A stretch of DNA of 64,000 bases from positions 59,280 through 123,279 of the forward strand of contig JAEVYY010000010.1 in assembly GCA_023392535.1 (NCBI GenBank), written 5' to 3'. A program made the position numbers and the translations under genes. Positions 24,826-33,448 of this stretch are shown here, one piece after another. The notes under the pieces are model-generated. The model was given only the letters and a program-made list of their open reading frames with translations, did no database searches and had not been told where the DNA came from. The first letter of the stretch is position 1; the number at the start of each line of letters is the position of its first letter. Origin of the DNA: Bacillota bacterium. GTDB lineage: Bacteria > Bacillota > Clostridia > Lachnospirales > Lachnospiraceae.

Positions 24826-25962
24826 ATGAAAGTAAATACCGTATGTATTCATGGAAATAATAAAAAAACCGATGCCACAGGTGCGATTACATATCCGATT
24901 TATCAGACAGCTACTTTTGCACACTTGGGGGTGGGGGAGAGTACAGGGTATGATTATACAAGAACTCAGAATCCGACGAGACAGCAATTGGAAGATACGA
25001 TAGCGTTGCTTGAAAAAGGAGTGGGGGCCATAGCCTGTGCTACTGGAATGGCAGCAATCACAGCAGTCATGGAATTATTCAGACCAGGGGACCATATTGT
25101 GATATCAGACGACTTATATGGAGGAACCTATCGTTCTTTTCATACCATTAACGAGAAAAATGGAGTTTTATTTACTGCGGTAAATACCAGTAATCTGTCG
25201 GAAATTGAAAAAGTGATTACTGAAAATACGAAAGCAGTCTATATCGAAACACCCTCCAATCCAATGATGCAAGTTACAGATATCGCAGCAGTCGCCAAGC
25301 TTGCAAAGCAACATGATCTTTTGTTGATTGTGGATAATACTTTTTTAACACCATACCTGCAAAGACCGATTGAGTTGGGTGCCAATATTGTAGTACACAG
25401 TGGTACCAAATACCTATGTGGTCACAATGATACCCTTGCAGGTTTCATTATCGTAGATAGCGAAGAGCTGAAGGAGCGTCTTCGTATGATTTATAATACA
25501 ACAGGTGCCTGTCTGGCGCCAATGGACAGCTGGCTTTTGATGCGTGGGATAAAGACACTTGGAATCCGCATTGACAGGCAGCAGGAAAATGCAAGGAAGA
25601 TTGCTATATGGTTACAGAAGCAAAGTTTTGTGAAAGAGGTCTATTATATCGGATTACCAGAACACGCATCTTTTGATTTATCCAAGCGACAGGCCGATGG
25701 TTTTGGAGCAATGATTTCTTTTCGCGTAGACAGCTTAGAAAGGGTCATTCAAATATTGGAGCATGTTAAAATTATTCAATTTGCGGAAAGTCTTGGGGGC
25801 GTAGAATCACTTATTACGTATCCGATGGTACAGACACATGCAGCCATCCCAGAGGATATCAGAAGGGCAAAAGGAATCGATGAATATTTGTTACGCCTTT
25901 CGGTGGGAATTGAGGATGTGGAAGATTTGATCGGGGATCTGCAACAGGCAGCTCTAAAATGA
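24826..25962 (+). CDS. Cystathionine gamma-synthase/lyase-family PLP enzyme
   Basis: A 378-aa transsulfuration enzyme. GAIACATGMAAITAVMEL, the DDLYGGTYRSF phosphate-binding region, YIETPSNPMMQVTDI and the PLP lysine in VVHSGTKYLCGHND are all present. The length fits cystathionine gamma-synthase, gamma-lyase and beta-lyase; these cannot be separated reliably by eye. It would interconvert cysteine, homoserine derivatives and homocysteine. The next gene encodes an O-acetylhomoserine sulfhydrylase-type paralog. Confidence 0.88.
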   Translation: MKVNTVCIHGNNKKTDATGAITYPIYQTATFAHLGVGESTGYDYTRTQNPTRQQLEDTIALLEKGVGAIACATGMAAITAVMELFRPGDHIVISDDLYGGTYRSFHTINEKNGVLFTAVNTSNLSEIEKVITENTKAVYIETPSNPMMQVTDIAAVAKLAKQHDLLLIVDNTFLTPYLQRPIELGANIVVHSGTKYLCGHNDTLAGFIIVDSEELKERLRMIYNTTGACLAPMDSWLLMRGIKTLGIRIDRQQENARKIAIWLQKQSFVKEVYYIGLPEHASFDLSKRQADGFGAMISFRVDSLERVIQILEHVKIIQFAESLGGVESLITYPMVQTHAAIPEDIRRAKGIDEYLLRLSVGIEDVEDLIGDLQQAALK

Positions 25963-26019
25963 GAAAGAAATGGAATTAATTATAAAATCATAGAGACAGA
26001 GAAAAGGAAGGTATAAAAA

Positions 26020-27315
26020 ATGAGTACATTGAGTGAAAGAACCTTGAAGTTTGAAACAAAACAATTACATGTGGGGCAGGAAAATCCGGATCCGGCAACC
26101 GATGCCAGAGCAGTACCCATCTATCAGACCTCTTCTTATGTATTCCATAACAGCCAGCATGCCGCAGATCGATTTGCATTAAAAGATGCGGGCAATATTT
26201 ATGGTAGGCTCACAAATCCGACACAGGGTGCATTTGAACAAAGAATTGCCGCACTTGAAAATGGCGTGGCAGCACTCGCAGTAGCATCTGGTGCGGCAGC
26301 TGTAACCTATACATTTCAAAATTTAGCATACGCAGGGGATCATATCGTAGCTGCCAAAACAATCTATGGAGGTACCTATAATCTGTTAGCACACACATTA
26401 CCACAATATGGCATTTCGACCACTTTTGTAGATCCCAATAATCTTAAGGAAATTAGAAGTGCAATAAAGGAGAACACAAAAGCAGTGTTTATTGAGACTT
26501 TGGGCAATCCGAACTCCAATGTGACAGACATACAGGCAGTTGCGGATATTGCACATGAACATAAGATACCACTTGTGATTGATAATACATTTGGAACGCC
26601 TTATCTAATCAGACCAATTGAACATGGTGCCGATATCGTGGTACATTCCGCAACTAAATTTATAGGAGGACATGGAACCGCAATCGGTGGTGTGATTGTT
26701 GATAGCGGAAAGTTTGACTGGGAAGCCTCCGGGAAATTTCCGTCATTGACAGAGCCAAATCCAAGTTATCATGGCATCAGTTTTACGAAAGCGGTGGGTG
26801 CAGCGGCATTTGTGACAAAGATCAGAGCGATTCTGCTCCGCGATACCGGAGCGGCTGTTTCACCATTCCATGCATTTTTGTTCTTGCAGGGGCTTGAGAC
26901 CTTGTCCCTTCGTGTAGAGCGGCATGTGGAGAATACATTAAAGATCGTGGATTACCTATCCAAACATCCAAAAGTGGAGCATGTGAACCATCCATCCTTA
27001 ACAGATGCACCGACCCATGAATTGTATCAAAAATACTTTCCAAATGGTGGAGGTTCTATTTTTACCTTTGAAATCAAAGGTGGTGCAGAACAAGCACAGA
27101 AATTTATTGATCACTTACAAGTATTTTCATTGCTGGCGAATGTTGCGGATGTAAAGTCTCTTGTCATCCATCCCGCATCCACGACACATTCCCAATTAAC
27201 GGAAGAAGAATTAATAGATCAGGGAATCAAACCGAATACCATCCGTTTATCTATTGGTATTGAACATATTGATGATATTATTTATGATTTGGAAGAAGCA
27301 TTTAAAGTAATATAA
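26020..27315 (+). CDS. O-acetylhomoserine aminocarboxypropyltransferase (sulfhydrylase)
   Basis: A 431-aa MetY/Cys25-type PLP enzyme that makes homocysteine (or methionine) from O-acetylhomoserine and sulfide (or methanethiol). The longer chain and the internal [20 protein letters not shown] insertion distinguish it from the preceding 378-aa paralog. The N-terminus [14 protein letters not shown] and the PLP lysine in [18 protein letters not shown] are typical. AAAAGGAAGG precedes the ATG. If methanethiol is the donor, this enzyme would link the UroD-like protein to methionine, but that is hypothesis. Confidence 0.92.
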   Translation: MSTLSERTLKFETKQLHVGQENPDPATDARAVPIYQTSSYVFHNSQHAADRFALKDAGNIYGRLTNPTQGAFEQRIAALENGVAALAVASGAAAVTYTFQNLAYAGDHIVAAKTIYGGTYNLLAHTLPQYGISTTFVDPNNLKEIRSAIKENTKAVFIETLGNPNSNVTDIQAVADIAHEHKIPLVIDNTFGTPYLIRPIEHGADIVVHSATKFIGGHGTAIGGVIVDSGKFDWEASGKFPSLTEPNPSYHGISFTKAVGAAAFVTKIRAILLRDTGAAVSPFHAFLFLQGLETLSLRVERHVENTLKIVDYLSKHPKVEHVNHPSLTDAPTHELYQKYFPNGGGSIFTFEIKGGAEQAQKFIDHLQVFSLLANVADVKSLVIHPASTTHSQLTEEELIDQGIKPNTIRLSIGIEHIDDIIYDLEEAFKVI

Positions 27316-27321
27316 CAAAAT

Positions 27322-27365
27322 ATAGATGCACAAAATAGTTTACTATGTTGTGTATCTATTTTTTT
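27322..27365 (+). terminator. Rho-independent terminator after the sulfhydrylase gene
   Basis: ATAGATGCACAAAATAG pairs with CTATGTTGTGTATCTAT (one mismatch, one wobble) around TTTA, followed by seven Ts. Confidence 0.92.
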
Positions 27366-27382
27366 GACCTGGCGATGATTTG

Positions 27383-27411
27383 TTGCAATGATGGAAAGCT
27401 TCCTTTATAAT
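27383..27411 (+). promoter_or_regulatory. Sigma-A-type promoter
   Basis: TTGCAA, 17 bp, TATAAT, ending 28 bp before the ATG of the next small gene. Confidence 0.78.
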
Positions 27412-27438
27412 AAATAGGAAGTATGGAAGAAAAGAGTA

Positions 27439-27678
27439 ATGCCAATGAGAGAAATGGAATTCAAAATGGAAAGACAGGGGTTACTTAAAAAAGGCGATAC
27501 GGTTACCGTATCGGAAGGTGTATTGCCCAGTAACTATTATTATGTAATCGACCCTTCTCTCGCAATGTCGGGTAATTATCCGTTTCGGGAAAGATTGAAG
27601 GCAAGGCAAGGGGTCATAAAAGAAATTATAGAAAATGTACGTGGTTTCTATGTAACGGTAGTTTTTGAAGAAGAATAA
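27439..27678 (+). CDS. Small conserved-looking protein of unknown function
   Basis: A 79-aa soluble, charged protein with a predicted beta-rich centre (GDTVTVSEGVLPSNYYYVID, then GFYVTVVFEEE at the C-terminus). No signal peptide or membrane segment, and I do not recognise the family. It has its own promoter and an AAAGAG ribosome site; an in-frame ATG at 27445 is an alternative start. It is followed after 38 nt by ridA. The clean promoter, ribosome site and spacing make it a likely real gene. Confidence 0.7.
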   Translation: MPMREMEFKMERQGLLKKGDTVTVSEGVLPSNYYYVIDPSLAMSGNYPFRERLKARQGVIKEIIENVRGFYVTVVFEEE

Positions 27679-27716
27679 TTGAAACAGTTAGAGTAACACA
27701 TTAGGAGGATGATAGT

Positions 27717-28094
27717 ATGTTAAAAAAAGTGAGTACAGATAAGGCACCTGCTGCAATCGGACCTTATTCACAGGCAATCATTGCAGATAAAATGTTATTT
27801 GCATCTGGGCAGATTCCGATAAACCCGGTAACTGGAAATGTGGAGACAGAAGGCATTGTAGATCAGGCAGAACAAGTGATGAAAAATATTAAAGCTGTAT
27901 TGGAAGAGGCTGGAACCGATTTTCAAAGTGTTGTTAAGACCACGTGCTTCTTGGCGAATATGGATGATTTCGCCGCTTTTAATCAGGTGTATGCGAAGTA
28001 TTTCACGGAAAACCCAGCAAGAAGCTGTGTTGCCGTAAGACAATTGCCAAAGGATGTATTGTGCGAAGTGGAAATCATTGCCTATTTGGGATAG
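27717..28094 (+). CDS. ridA: RidA-family enamine/imine deaminase
   Basis: A 125-aa YjgF/YER057c/UK114 protein that hydrolyses reactive 2-aminoacrylate and related enamines released by PLP enzymes. The hallmarks are APAAIGPYSQAI, FASGQIPINP and the C-terminal ARSCVAV (Arg that binds the carboxylate) with LCEVEIIAYLG. A role next to transsulfuration enzymes that can release enamines makes sense. AGGAGG precedes the ATG. Confidence 0.95.
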   Translation: MLKKVSTDKAPAAIGPYSQAIIADKMLFASGQIPINPVTGNVETEGIVDQAEQVMKNIKAVLEEAGTDFQSVVKTTCFLANMDDFAAFNQVYAKYFTENPARSCVAVRQLPKDVLCEVEIIAYLG

Positions 28095-28150
28095 CAGAAT
28101 TGGAAAATCAGATGACATCTAATACAATAAGTGACAGGATGAAGGATACC

Positions 28151-28663
28151 ATGACGAAACAAAATATAATATTAATCGGTATGCCGGGTTCGGGGAAGAG
28201 TACAGTGGGGGTTGTACTTGCTAAAAATCTGGGATACCGTTTTATTGATTCTGATATTTTGATTCAGAATCAATACGGAAAGTTACTGCATGAGATTATT
28301 GAAGATCGAGGTGTGGAAGGTTTTTGGAACATAGAGAATGATGTGAATGCCTCTATTCAGGAGACACAATGTGTGATTGCCACTGGTGGGAGCGCTGTCT
28401 ACGGTGGCGAGGCAATGGCACATCTACAAGAGATAGGGACAGTCGTTTATTTACAATTATCCTACGAGTCTGTGCAGGAACGTCTTGGGGATTTGAATAA
28501 ACGTGGAGTGACATTAAAACAGGGACAGACCTTAAGAGTCCTATATGAGGAAAGAATACCGTTATACGAGCAGTATGCACACATTATCCTCAATTGTGAG
28601 AAGAAAGAAATCCGGGATATTGTAGAAGAGATAGCGTATAACGTGAGAGAATACGATGAATAA
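28151..28663 (+). CDS. aroK: Shikimate kinase
   Basis: A 170-aa P-loop kinase of the shikimate pathway. Walker A GMPGSGKSTVG, the DSD motif in FIDSDILIQ, IATGGSAVYG (the GGG-type substrate loop) and the lid region are present. It converts shikimate to shikimate 3-phosphate. The ATG at 28151 has GAAGGA 5 nt upstream; longer in-frame starts overlap ridA and add unconserved residues. The gene overlaps the EamA-family transporter gene by 8 nt. It is alone here, without other aromatic pathway genes. Confidence 0.87.
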   Translation: MTKQNIILIGMPGSGKSTVGVVLAKNLGYRFIDSDILIQNQYGKLLHEIIEDRGVEGFWNIENDVNASIQETQCVIATGGSAVYGGEAMAHLQEIGTVVYLQLSYESVQERLGDLNKRGVTLKQGQTLRVLYEERIPLYEQYAHIILNCEKKEIRDIVEEIAYNVREYDE

Positions 28664-29621
28664 GAAAAAAGTAGTAAGTCATTTACTGCTCTTAATAACG
28701 GCATGTATCTGGGGCGTTGCATTTGTAGCCCAGAGTGTTGGCATGCAATATGTAGGGCCTTGTACGTTTTCATTCGCCCGATTTTTTGTCGGAGGGCTGG
28801 TACTGATTCCAGTCATTTTAGTAATGGATTGGAACAAGCGCAAACATGCCCATGACACTTATGCGAGGATGGTAGAGCAAATAGGAGATACTCCTGAAAA
28901 ACAGATCATACAAAAGGCAAAGAAGGAGCAGCGAAAGATTACACTCGCAGCAGGTGTCTGTTGCGGCCTTGCTTTAAGTGCAGCCAGTCTGACACAACAA
29001 TATGGAATTATGTATACAACAGTGGGAAAAGCGGGATTTATAACTACGCTTTATATTATAATCGTACCTTTTCTGGGATTGTTCGTAAAAAAGAAAGTAC
29101 CTATAAAGGTATGGATAAGTGCTGTCATCGCAGTGTTCGGACTTTATCTGATTTGTATGACAGAAAGCATGGTCTTAAGTAAGGGGGATGCATTGGTCTT
29201 GATTTGTGCATTTTTATTCTCCATACAAATTTTGTTGATCGATTATGTTTCGAACAAGGCGGATCCGGTAAAGATCTCTTGTATCCAATTTCTCACAGCT
29301 GCTATCCTGTCAGGGATTGGTGCGGTAATTTTTGAGAAGCCGACATGGGATGCTATCGTAGCTGCCTATGTCCCTATTTTGTATGCAGGTGTACTTTCAA
29401 GCGGTGTAGCGTATACGTTTCAGGTAGTTGCACAACGCAACATAGATCCGACAGTAGCGTCCTTAATCATGAGTCTTGAATCTGTAATAGCGACTCTGGC
29501 AGGCTGGGTGCTTCTGGGACAACGGTTGTCCGTAACGGAATTCATAGGTTGCGCACTTGTATTTGCTGCTATTATATTGACGCAATTGCCGAATAAAAAA
29601 TCATGGAAATCCATTCACTAA
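28656..29621 (+). CDS. EamA/DMT-family transporter
   Basis: A 321-aa membrane protein with two EamA repeats and about ten hydrophobic segments. ITACIWGVAFVAQSVGMQYV and TFSFARFFVGGLVL open the first repeat, and the second begins near SKGDALVLICAFLFSIQILL. GLALSAASLTQQYGIMYTTVGKAGFIT lies in between. A cytosolic loop at about 50-85 is longer than usual. Members export metabolites or amino acids; the substrate is unknown. Translation is probably coupled to shikimate kinase through the 8-nt overlap. Confidence 0.85.
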   Translation: MNKKKVVSHLLLLITACIWGVAFVAQSVGMQYVGPCTFSFARFFVGGLVLIPVILVMDWNKRKHAHDTYARMVEQIGDTPEKQIIQKAKKEQRKITLAAGVCCGLALSAASLTQQYGIMYTTVGKAGFITTLYIIIVPFLGLFVKKKVPIKVWISAVIAVFGLYLICMTESMVLSKGDALVLICAFLFSIQILLIDYVSNKADPVKISCIQFLTAAILSGIGAVIFEKPTWDAIVAAYVPILYAGVLSSGVAYTFQVVAQRNIDPTVASLIMSLESVIATLAGWVLLGQRLSVTEFIGCALVFAAIILTQLPNKKSWKSIH

Positions 29622-29835
29622 TGTTTGGGGAGAAGATAATTCACTCAGGCAACTGAATGTATACGTTAAATATGATATTTTCTTTAAAATAAGCAAGGAG
29701 AACTATCAATAAGATGAATGAGAGGAAAAGTATTATTGCAGACATCATATTGGAACCCATATTATAAATCTGTATTATAGCTTTATGATCTGGAAATTAT
29801 GTGATGATAACCCAATTGATTAAGGAGGACATACT

Positions 29836-30285
29836 ATGACTATAAACAAAGAAACAGGAGACATCATTTTTTCAGGAGGCCAGGTATTGAAGGCCAGAAT
29901 GACGCTAGAGGAACTTATGAATTCCAGAATAATGGAATTTGTGGTACCGGGACAGGAAGATGAATTAAATAGTAGTGTGATTTTTTTAGAGTTAAGAATT
30001 CCAGATGTCCATGGGCATTCCATAGATATGGACCTTGGTATCTATAACAAAAAAGTGGGGAAAATTACTATAATACTCGAAGATTATTATAATTTCTATC
30101 GCGAAAATCCTTATAACATGGATGAGTATGAAAAAGTAGTGATGGTTCAAAGAGATTTTTTAGAGAGAGTACTACAGGAATCGGGAGTGCCTTACAAATG
30201 CGATTACGATTGGGGCTGGATTGAGCAAGATATGGATTACAGAAATGCAGAAAAACTTATGATTAATATTTTTTATTTTAACTAG
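29836..30285 (+). CDS. Hypothetical protein (149 aa)
   Basis: A soluble acidic protein with AAGGAGG 7 nt before the ATG. No motif I recognise. The sequence is rich in beta-type segments (SVIFLELRIPDV, IDMDLGIYNKKVGKITIILE) and aromatic residues (YDWGWIEQDMDY). It resembles an immunity protein in size and composition, but this is only an impression. The 333 bp downstream hold what look like gene remnants. The 214 bp upstream hold no gene or site that I can identify. Confidence 0.6.
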   Translation: MTINKETGDIIFSGGQVLKARMTLEELMNSRIMEFVVPGQEDELNSSVIFLELRIPDVHGHSIDMDLGIYNKKVGKITIILEDYYNFYRENPYNMDEYEKVVMVQRDFLERVLQESGVPYKCDYDWGWIEQDMDYRNAEKLMINIFYFN

Positions 30286-30301
30286 GAGAAGAATTTGAAT
30301 G

Positions 30302-30526
30302 GTGGTTAAGAATGAATATACGAGGGAACCGACAAGGTTTCATGCCTTAAATCAAGCTCAAAGTACGTATGTGCCTGTATAAGGAGGGATTTAGCAGATC
30401 GTTATCCCAAATGCAAAAGAAAATATCATTGCGGCTATTGCTGATCAAGAGAGATATCATGCTAATGGCCAATTCGAAAAAATAATACTCCTGTGCTATG
30501 AAATAAAAAAACTTTTATTAAAATAA
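30302..30526 (+). pseudogene. Possible remnants of a small gene
   Basis: This part of a 333-bp gap looks like degraded coding sequence. A GTG start at 30302 with AGGAGAAG upstream gives a 26-residue frame (VVKNEYTREPTRFHALNQAQ...) ending at 30382. A second open frame, at about 30398-30526, reads NAKENIIAAIADQERYHANG and ends in KKLLLK; it has an AAGGAGG 10 nt upstream of an ATC where a start codon would be expected. I do not know the original product. Random open frames of this size are also possible. Confidence 0.35.
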
Positions 30527-30545
30527 GTAAAGATAAGGAATAAAC

Positions 30546-30575
30546 TGCATACAATTTCCAAAAAAGAAAATACTA
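30546..30575 (+). promoter_or_regulatory. Sigma-G-like forespore promoter for spoVAE
   Basis: TGCATA at 30546-30551, 17 bp, AATACTA at 30569-30575, ending 43 bp before the ATG. As known from Bacillus, sigma-G promoters read about YGHATR, N17-18, CATWHTA. The -35 fits fully and the -10 fits at six of seven positions. No good sigma-A promoter is apparent here, and the spoVA operon is sigma-G dependent in Bacillus. Confidence 0.6.
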
Positions 30576-30618
30576 ATAGAAAGTATATGATATTGAATGA
30601 TAAGAAAGGCGGATAAGC

Positions 30619-30975
30619 ATGGATTATTTCAATGCATTTTGGGTAGGCGGGCTGATTTGCGCTTTGGTTCAGATTCTTATGGAAAAGACAAAAATGATGC
30701 CGGGAAGAATTATGGTATTATTGGTCTGTTTAGGTGCAGTGATCAGTGCAATTGGTTGGTATGAACCATTTCAGGAATATGCAGGTGCAGGTGCATCCGT
30801 TCCGCTACTTGGATTTGGCAATGTATTAATGAAAGGTGTGAAAGAAGCAATCGATAAAGAAGGTTTTATCGGGTTATTTCAGGGCGGTTTTAAGGCAGGA
30901 GCGGTCGGTACCAGTGCAGCTTTGATATTTGGATATCTTGTGAGCCTTATCTTTGATTCCAAGATGAAAAAATAA
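30619..30975 (+). CDS. spoVAE: Stage V sporulation protein AE (SpoVAE family)
   Basis: A 118-aa membrane protein with three to four hydrophobic segments. The conserved stretch AGAGASVPLLGFGNVLMKGV is typical of SpoVAE (SpoVAEb), as are the flanking WYEPFQEY and GFKAGAVGTSAALIFGYLVS. The SpoVA channel moves dipicolinic acid into spores and releases it at germination. Here the gene stands alone, without spoVAC or spoVAD, and its 3' end lies 5 bp from that of the convergent minus-strand gene. It is direct evidence that the host sporulates or descends from a spore former. Confidence 0.88.
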   Translation: MDYFNAFWVGGLICALVQILMEKTKMMPGRIMVLLVCLGAVISAIGWYEPFQEYAGAGASVPLLGFGNVLMKGVKEAIDKEGFIGLFQGGFKAGAVGTSAALIFGYLVSLIFDSKMKK

Positions 30976-30980
30976 AAGAT

Positions 30981-31484
30981 TTATTCCTCTTGAAATATAA
31001 TCTCATGGTTTAAAAGGAACTGTTTCATGGCTGAATCCCATATCTGATCAGCAGACTTGTCTAATAGAAAAGAATAATAGGAGGTAGCGGTTACCAGAGA
31101 AAGGTGACCGCTATCATATTTTATATTTAGGATAAATGCTTTTAATTGGTCGGATGTGATGGAAGTATCTTCACGATCCAGTATATTTTTTACATAAGAA
31201 GGCTGTAAATGGAGCGTGAATCGGAAGTTGACGGGCGTTTTTTTCCCTTTAATCAATTGGAAACAAAGGCTACGCATATCCTGCCATCTTGAAAATTGAT
31301 ATTCATCCAGAAATGAGACATCCTCTTCATCCGGTTGATAAAATTCTTTGACAAGATGTCCATCTATAACAAAGGTGTTATAGGTTGTAATGATTGCTTC
31401 TTCTAGTAAAAAATGATCGAAAATGTCAGTCGTTAATAGAGTGGCCATAAAGCCTTTGATATCTTTTATTTGAAATGCGTGCAT
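30981..31484 (-). CDS. DUF5721-like protein of unknown function
   Basis: A 167-aa soluble protein. IKDIKGFMATLLTTDIFDHF, EAIITTYNTFVIDGHL and LIKGKKTPVNFRFTLHL match a conserved clostridial family that I recall as DUF5721 (from memory). The function is unknown. I chose the ATG at 31484 with GGAG 9 nt upstream; an in-frame start at 31565 would add 27 residues. Convergent with spoVAE and divergent from the DegV gene. Confidence 0.75.
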   Translation of the reverse strand: MHAFQIKDIKGFMATLLTTDIFDHFLLEEAIITTYNTFVIDGHLVKEFYQPDEEDVSFLDEYQFSRWQDMRSLCFQLIKGKKTPVNFRFTLHLQPSYVKNILDREDTSITSDQLKAFILNIKYDSGHLSLVTATSYYSFLLDKSADQIWDSAMKQFLLNHEIIFQEE

Positions 31485-31602
31485 CCGATTGCTCCAGTCT
31501 GTTAGAAAGCCCCTGGCAGGGACCGATAATATATTAGTATAATATAAAAGCATGTAAAAACGCAAGAAGAATGCAATCTACATAAATTAACCGTGAAAAA
31601 AC

Positions 31603-31632
31603 TTTACAATAATAAGGCGGATGTGCTATTAT
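31603..31632 (+). promoter_or_regulatory. Sigma-A-type promoter for the DegV gene
   Basis: TTTACA, 18 bp, TATTAT. A GTAGT...ACTAC inverted repeat lies a few bases downstream of the -10. Confidence 0.6.
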
Positions 31633-31730
31633 ATGTAGTAATTAAAACTACGTATAGTGACAATATATAGGAGTTGTCAATACATAGAGAGTTCACAAAG
31701 ATAATAATTATTCATCATAAAGGAGCAAGT

Positions 31731-32573
31731 ATGAGTTACAAGATTATTTTAGACAGTTGCGGAGAATTACCGGAAGAATTAAAAAAAGACAGCCATTTTG
31801 AGATTGTTCCGTTGGGGCTAGAGGTTGGAGAATATCAGATCATGGATGATGAGAACTTCGATCAGAAAGTTTTTCTACAGAAAGTTTCAGAATGTAAGAC
31901 TTGTCCCAAATCGTCTTGTCCATCTCCTGACCGATATCGAAAAGCCTATCAGACGGATGCAGACCATGTATATGTGGTGACTCTGTCTGCAAATCTGAGT
32001 GGAAGTTATAATAGCGCTGTATTAGGAAAAAATCTTTATCATGAGGCCTATGGAGATAAAGATATTCATATTGTGGATTCCTGTTCTGCATCCTGCGGTG
32101 AAACGCAAATAGCTTTATTGGCTCGCGAATTAGAAGAAAAAGGGACCTATACGTTTGCAGAGATCGTAGAGAAACTGGAAAAATATAGAGATGAGATGAG
32201 AACCTACTTTATTCTGGATAATCTTGAAACACTCCGTAAGAATGGAAGATTATCTGCTGTAAAAGCAATAATTGCTTCTACTTTAAGTATTAAACCGATC
32301 ATGGGTGCTAACTCCGAGGGCGTGATTCTTCAACATAGTCAGGCTATCGGAATGAAGAAAGGGATTCAGAAAATGGCGGATCTGATTGTAAAAGAAGCGG
32401 GTGATTCTACTAAGAAGAGGCTGATGATTACACATTGTAATTGCCCTGAAAGAGCGCTCTATACCAAGGAGATGCTTGAAAAGAGAGCGACTTTTAAAGA
32501 AATTGTAATTATGGATACGGCTGGAATAAGCAGCATGTATGCAAATGATGGGGGAATTATTGTAACCGTATAG
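31731..32573 (+). CDS. DegV-family fatty-acid-binding protein
   Basis: A 280-aa DegV protein. It begins KIILDSCGELPEEL, where most members have a D-S/T pair, and has YVVTLSANLSGSYNSA, with serines that contact the acyl carboxylate, and LETLRKNGRLSAVKAIIAST in the lower lobe. In Firmicutes such proteins (FakB) present fatty acids to the FakA kinase. No FakA is nearby. The ATG at 31731 has AAAGGAG upstream; an earlier in-frame start at 31674 adds 19 unconserved residues. Confidence 0.9.
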   Translation: MSYKIILDSCGELPEELKKDSHFEIVPLGLEVGEYQIMDDENFDQKVFLQKVSECKTCPKSSCPSPDRYRKAYQTDADHVYVVTLSANLSGSYNSAVLGKNLYHEAYGDKDIHIVDSCSASCGETQIALLARELEEKGTYTFAEIVEKLEKYRDEMRTYFILDNLETLRKNGRLSAVKAIIASTLSIKPIMGANSEGVILQHSQAIGMKKGIQKMADLIVKEAGDSTKKRLMITHCNCPERALYTKEMLEKRATFKEIVIMDTAGISSMYANDGGIIVTV

Positions 32574-32598
32574 GAGAAGGGTGTGCACAGAATGAAAA

Positions 32599-32622
32599 GG
32601 AAGAGTGTTTAAACATTCTTCC
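32599..32622. terminator. Short bidirectional terminator
   Basis: GGAAGAGTGTTT and AAACATTCTTCC form a nearly perfect palindrome (one G-T pair) between convergent genes; it overlaps the LytTR stop codon. Confidence 0.5.
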
Positions 32623-33340
32623 AAAGTGATCGTTGTCCACTTGCCTTTAAGATCTTTTTTACATCAAAATATTCACCAAAACCAAGTGGTAGCGGATTGC
32701 CAGAGGTGAGTTGTATTGAAGTGAAAGAGATTTTTTTAATGTAAATACGGTTGATTAATCTATTTTTATTTAATGCAATTAAAGAAGGATGTTTTTGTAA
32801 GACAAATTCCAGATTTTGTAAGGAATCCGGAAGGACGGTCGAAGTTCCGTCAATGAAATGGACAATTGTCTGGCGGTCGCTGACTTTTTCAGCAAACAAA
32901 AAATCTTCTGCCTTAATATAAAAGGTTTTTTGGTAGCCACGAATTTCAAATATTGGATCAGCCGTTTTCTTTAATTCCCAAATATTTGTTATGATACTGG
33001 TTATATCAGCCGTTTTTATAGGCTTATCCAGATATATAATAGAATTTAGCGTACATGGATAGTCCTTGTAATGAATGGAGGAAGAGCATAAGACGATTGG
33101 AACCTGGATATTATGATTACGTAATAGAACAGCAAGGGCAATACCATTGATGCTATCAGTAGTCATGTCAATAAAAAAAATGTCATATAACTCAGGTGTA
33201 TGCATAAGAGAAGTAATGTTGCCAAAAGAACTGATATAGAAGTTTTCTTTGTTCTTAAGACGTGCATCAGATTCCCGTTCTAGCAATCTTTCAAGTTGTT
33301 TGCGATCTGCAACATGATCATCGCATATGGCAATATGCAT
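32609..33340 (-). CDS. LytTR-family response regulator, orphan
   Basis: A 243-aa regulator. The receiver (1-120) has the acidic pair DD (AICDD) and the phospho-acceptor in IFFIDMTTDS; the LytTR DNA-binding domain (about 140-243) includes FEIRGYQKTFYI, EDFLFAEKVSDRQTIVHF and the conserved INRIYIKKI. No sensor kinase gene is adjacent on either side. The ATG at 33340 has GAGGAGG upstream; a start at 33406 adds 22 hydrophobic residues and is less likely. Such regulators often control adhesion, competence or bacteriocin genes, but the target is unknown here. Confidence 0.85.
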   Translation of the reverse strand: MHIAICDDHVADRKQLERLLERESDARLKNKENFYISSFGNITSLMHTPELYDIFFIDMTTDSINGIALAVLLRNHNIQVPIVLCSSSIHYKDYPCTLNSIIYLDKPIKTADITSIITNIWELKKTADPIFEIRGYQKTFYIKAEDFLFAEKVSDRQTIVHFIDGTSTVLPDSLQNLEFVLQKHPSLIALNKNRLINRIYIKKISFTSIQLTSGNPLPLGFGEYFDVKKILKASGQRSLWKNV

Positions 33341-33379
33341 GGTAAATCCTCCTCTGATTGTAAAAAAATATAGGAAAGC

Positions 33380-33413
33380 AACGAGACTGCAGAGGAATGC
33401 CTGCAATCTCGTT
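33380..33413 (-). terminator. Hairpin terminator at the end of the argG transcript
   Basis: AACGAGACTGCAG pairs with CTGCAATCTCGTT (one mismatch). It is downstream of DUF1294 on the minus strand and is followed there by GCTTTCC. It may also act on the plus strand, where TTTTCTTTT follows. Confidence 0.6.
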
Positions 33414-33448
33414 TTCTTTTAAAGTTATAAGTGTATGAGGTGTATCGT

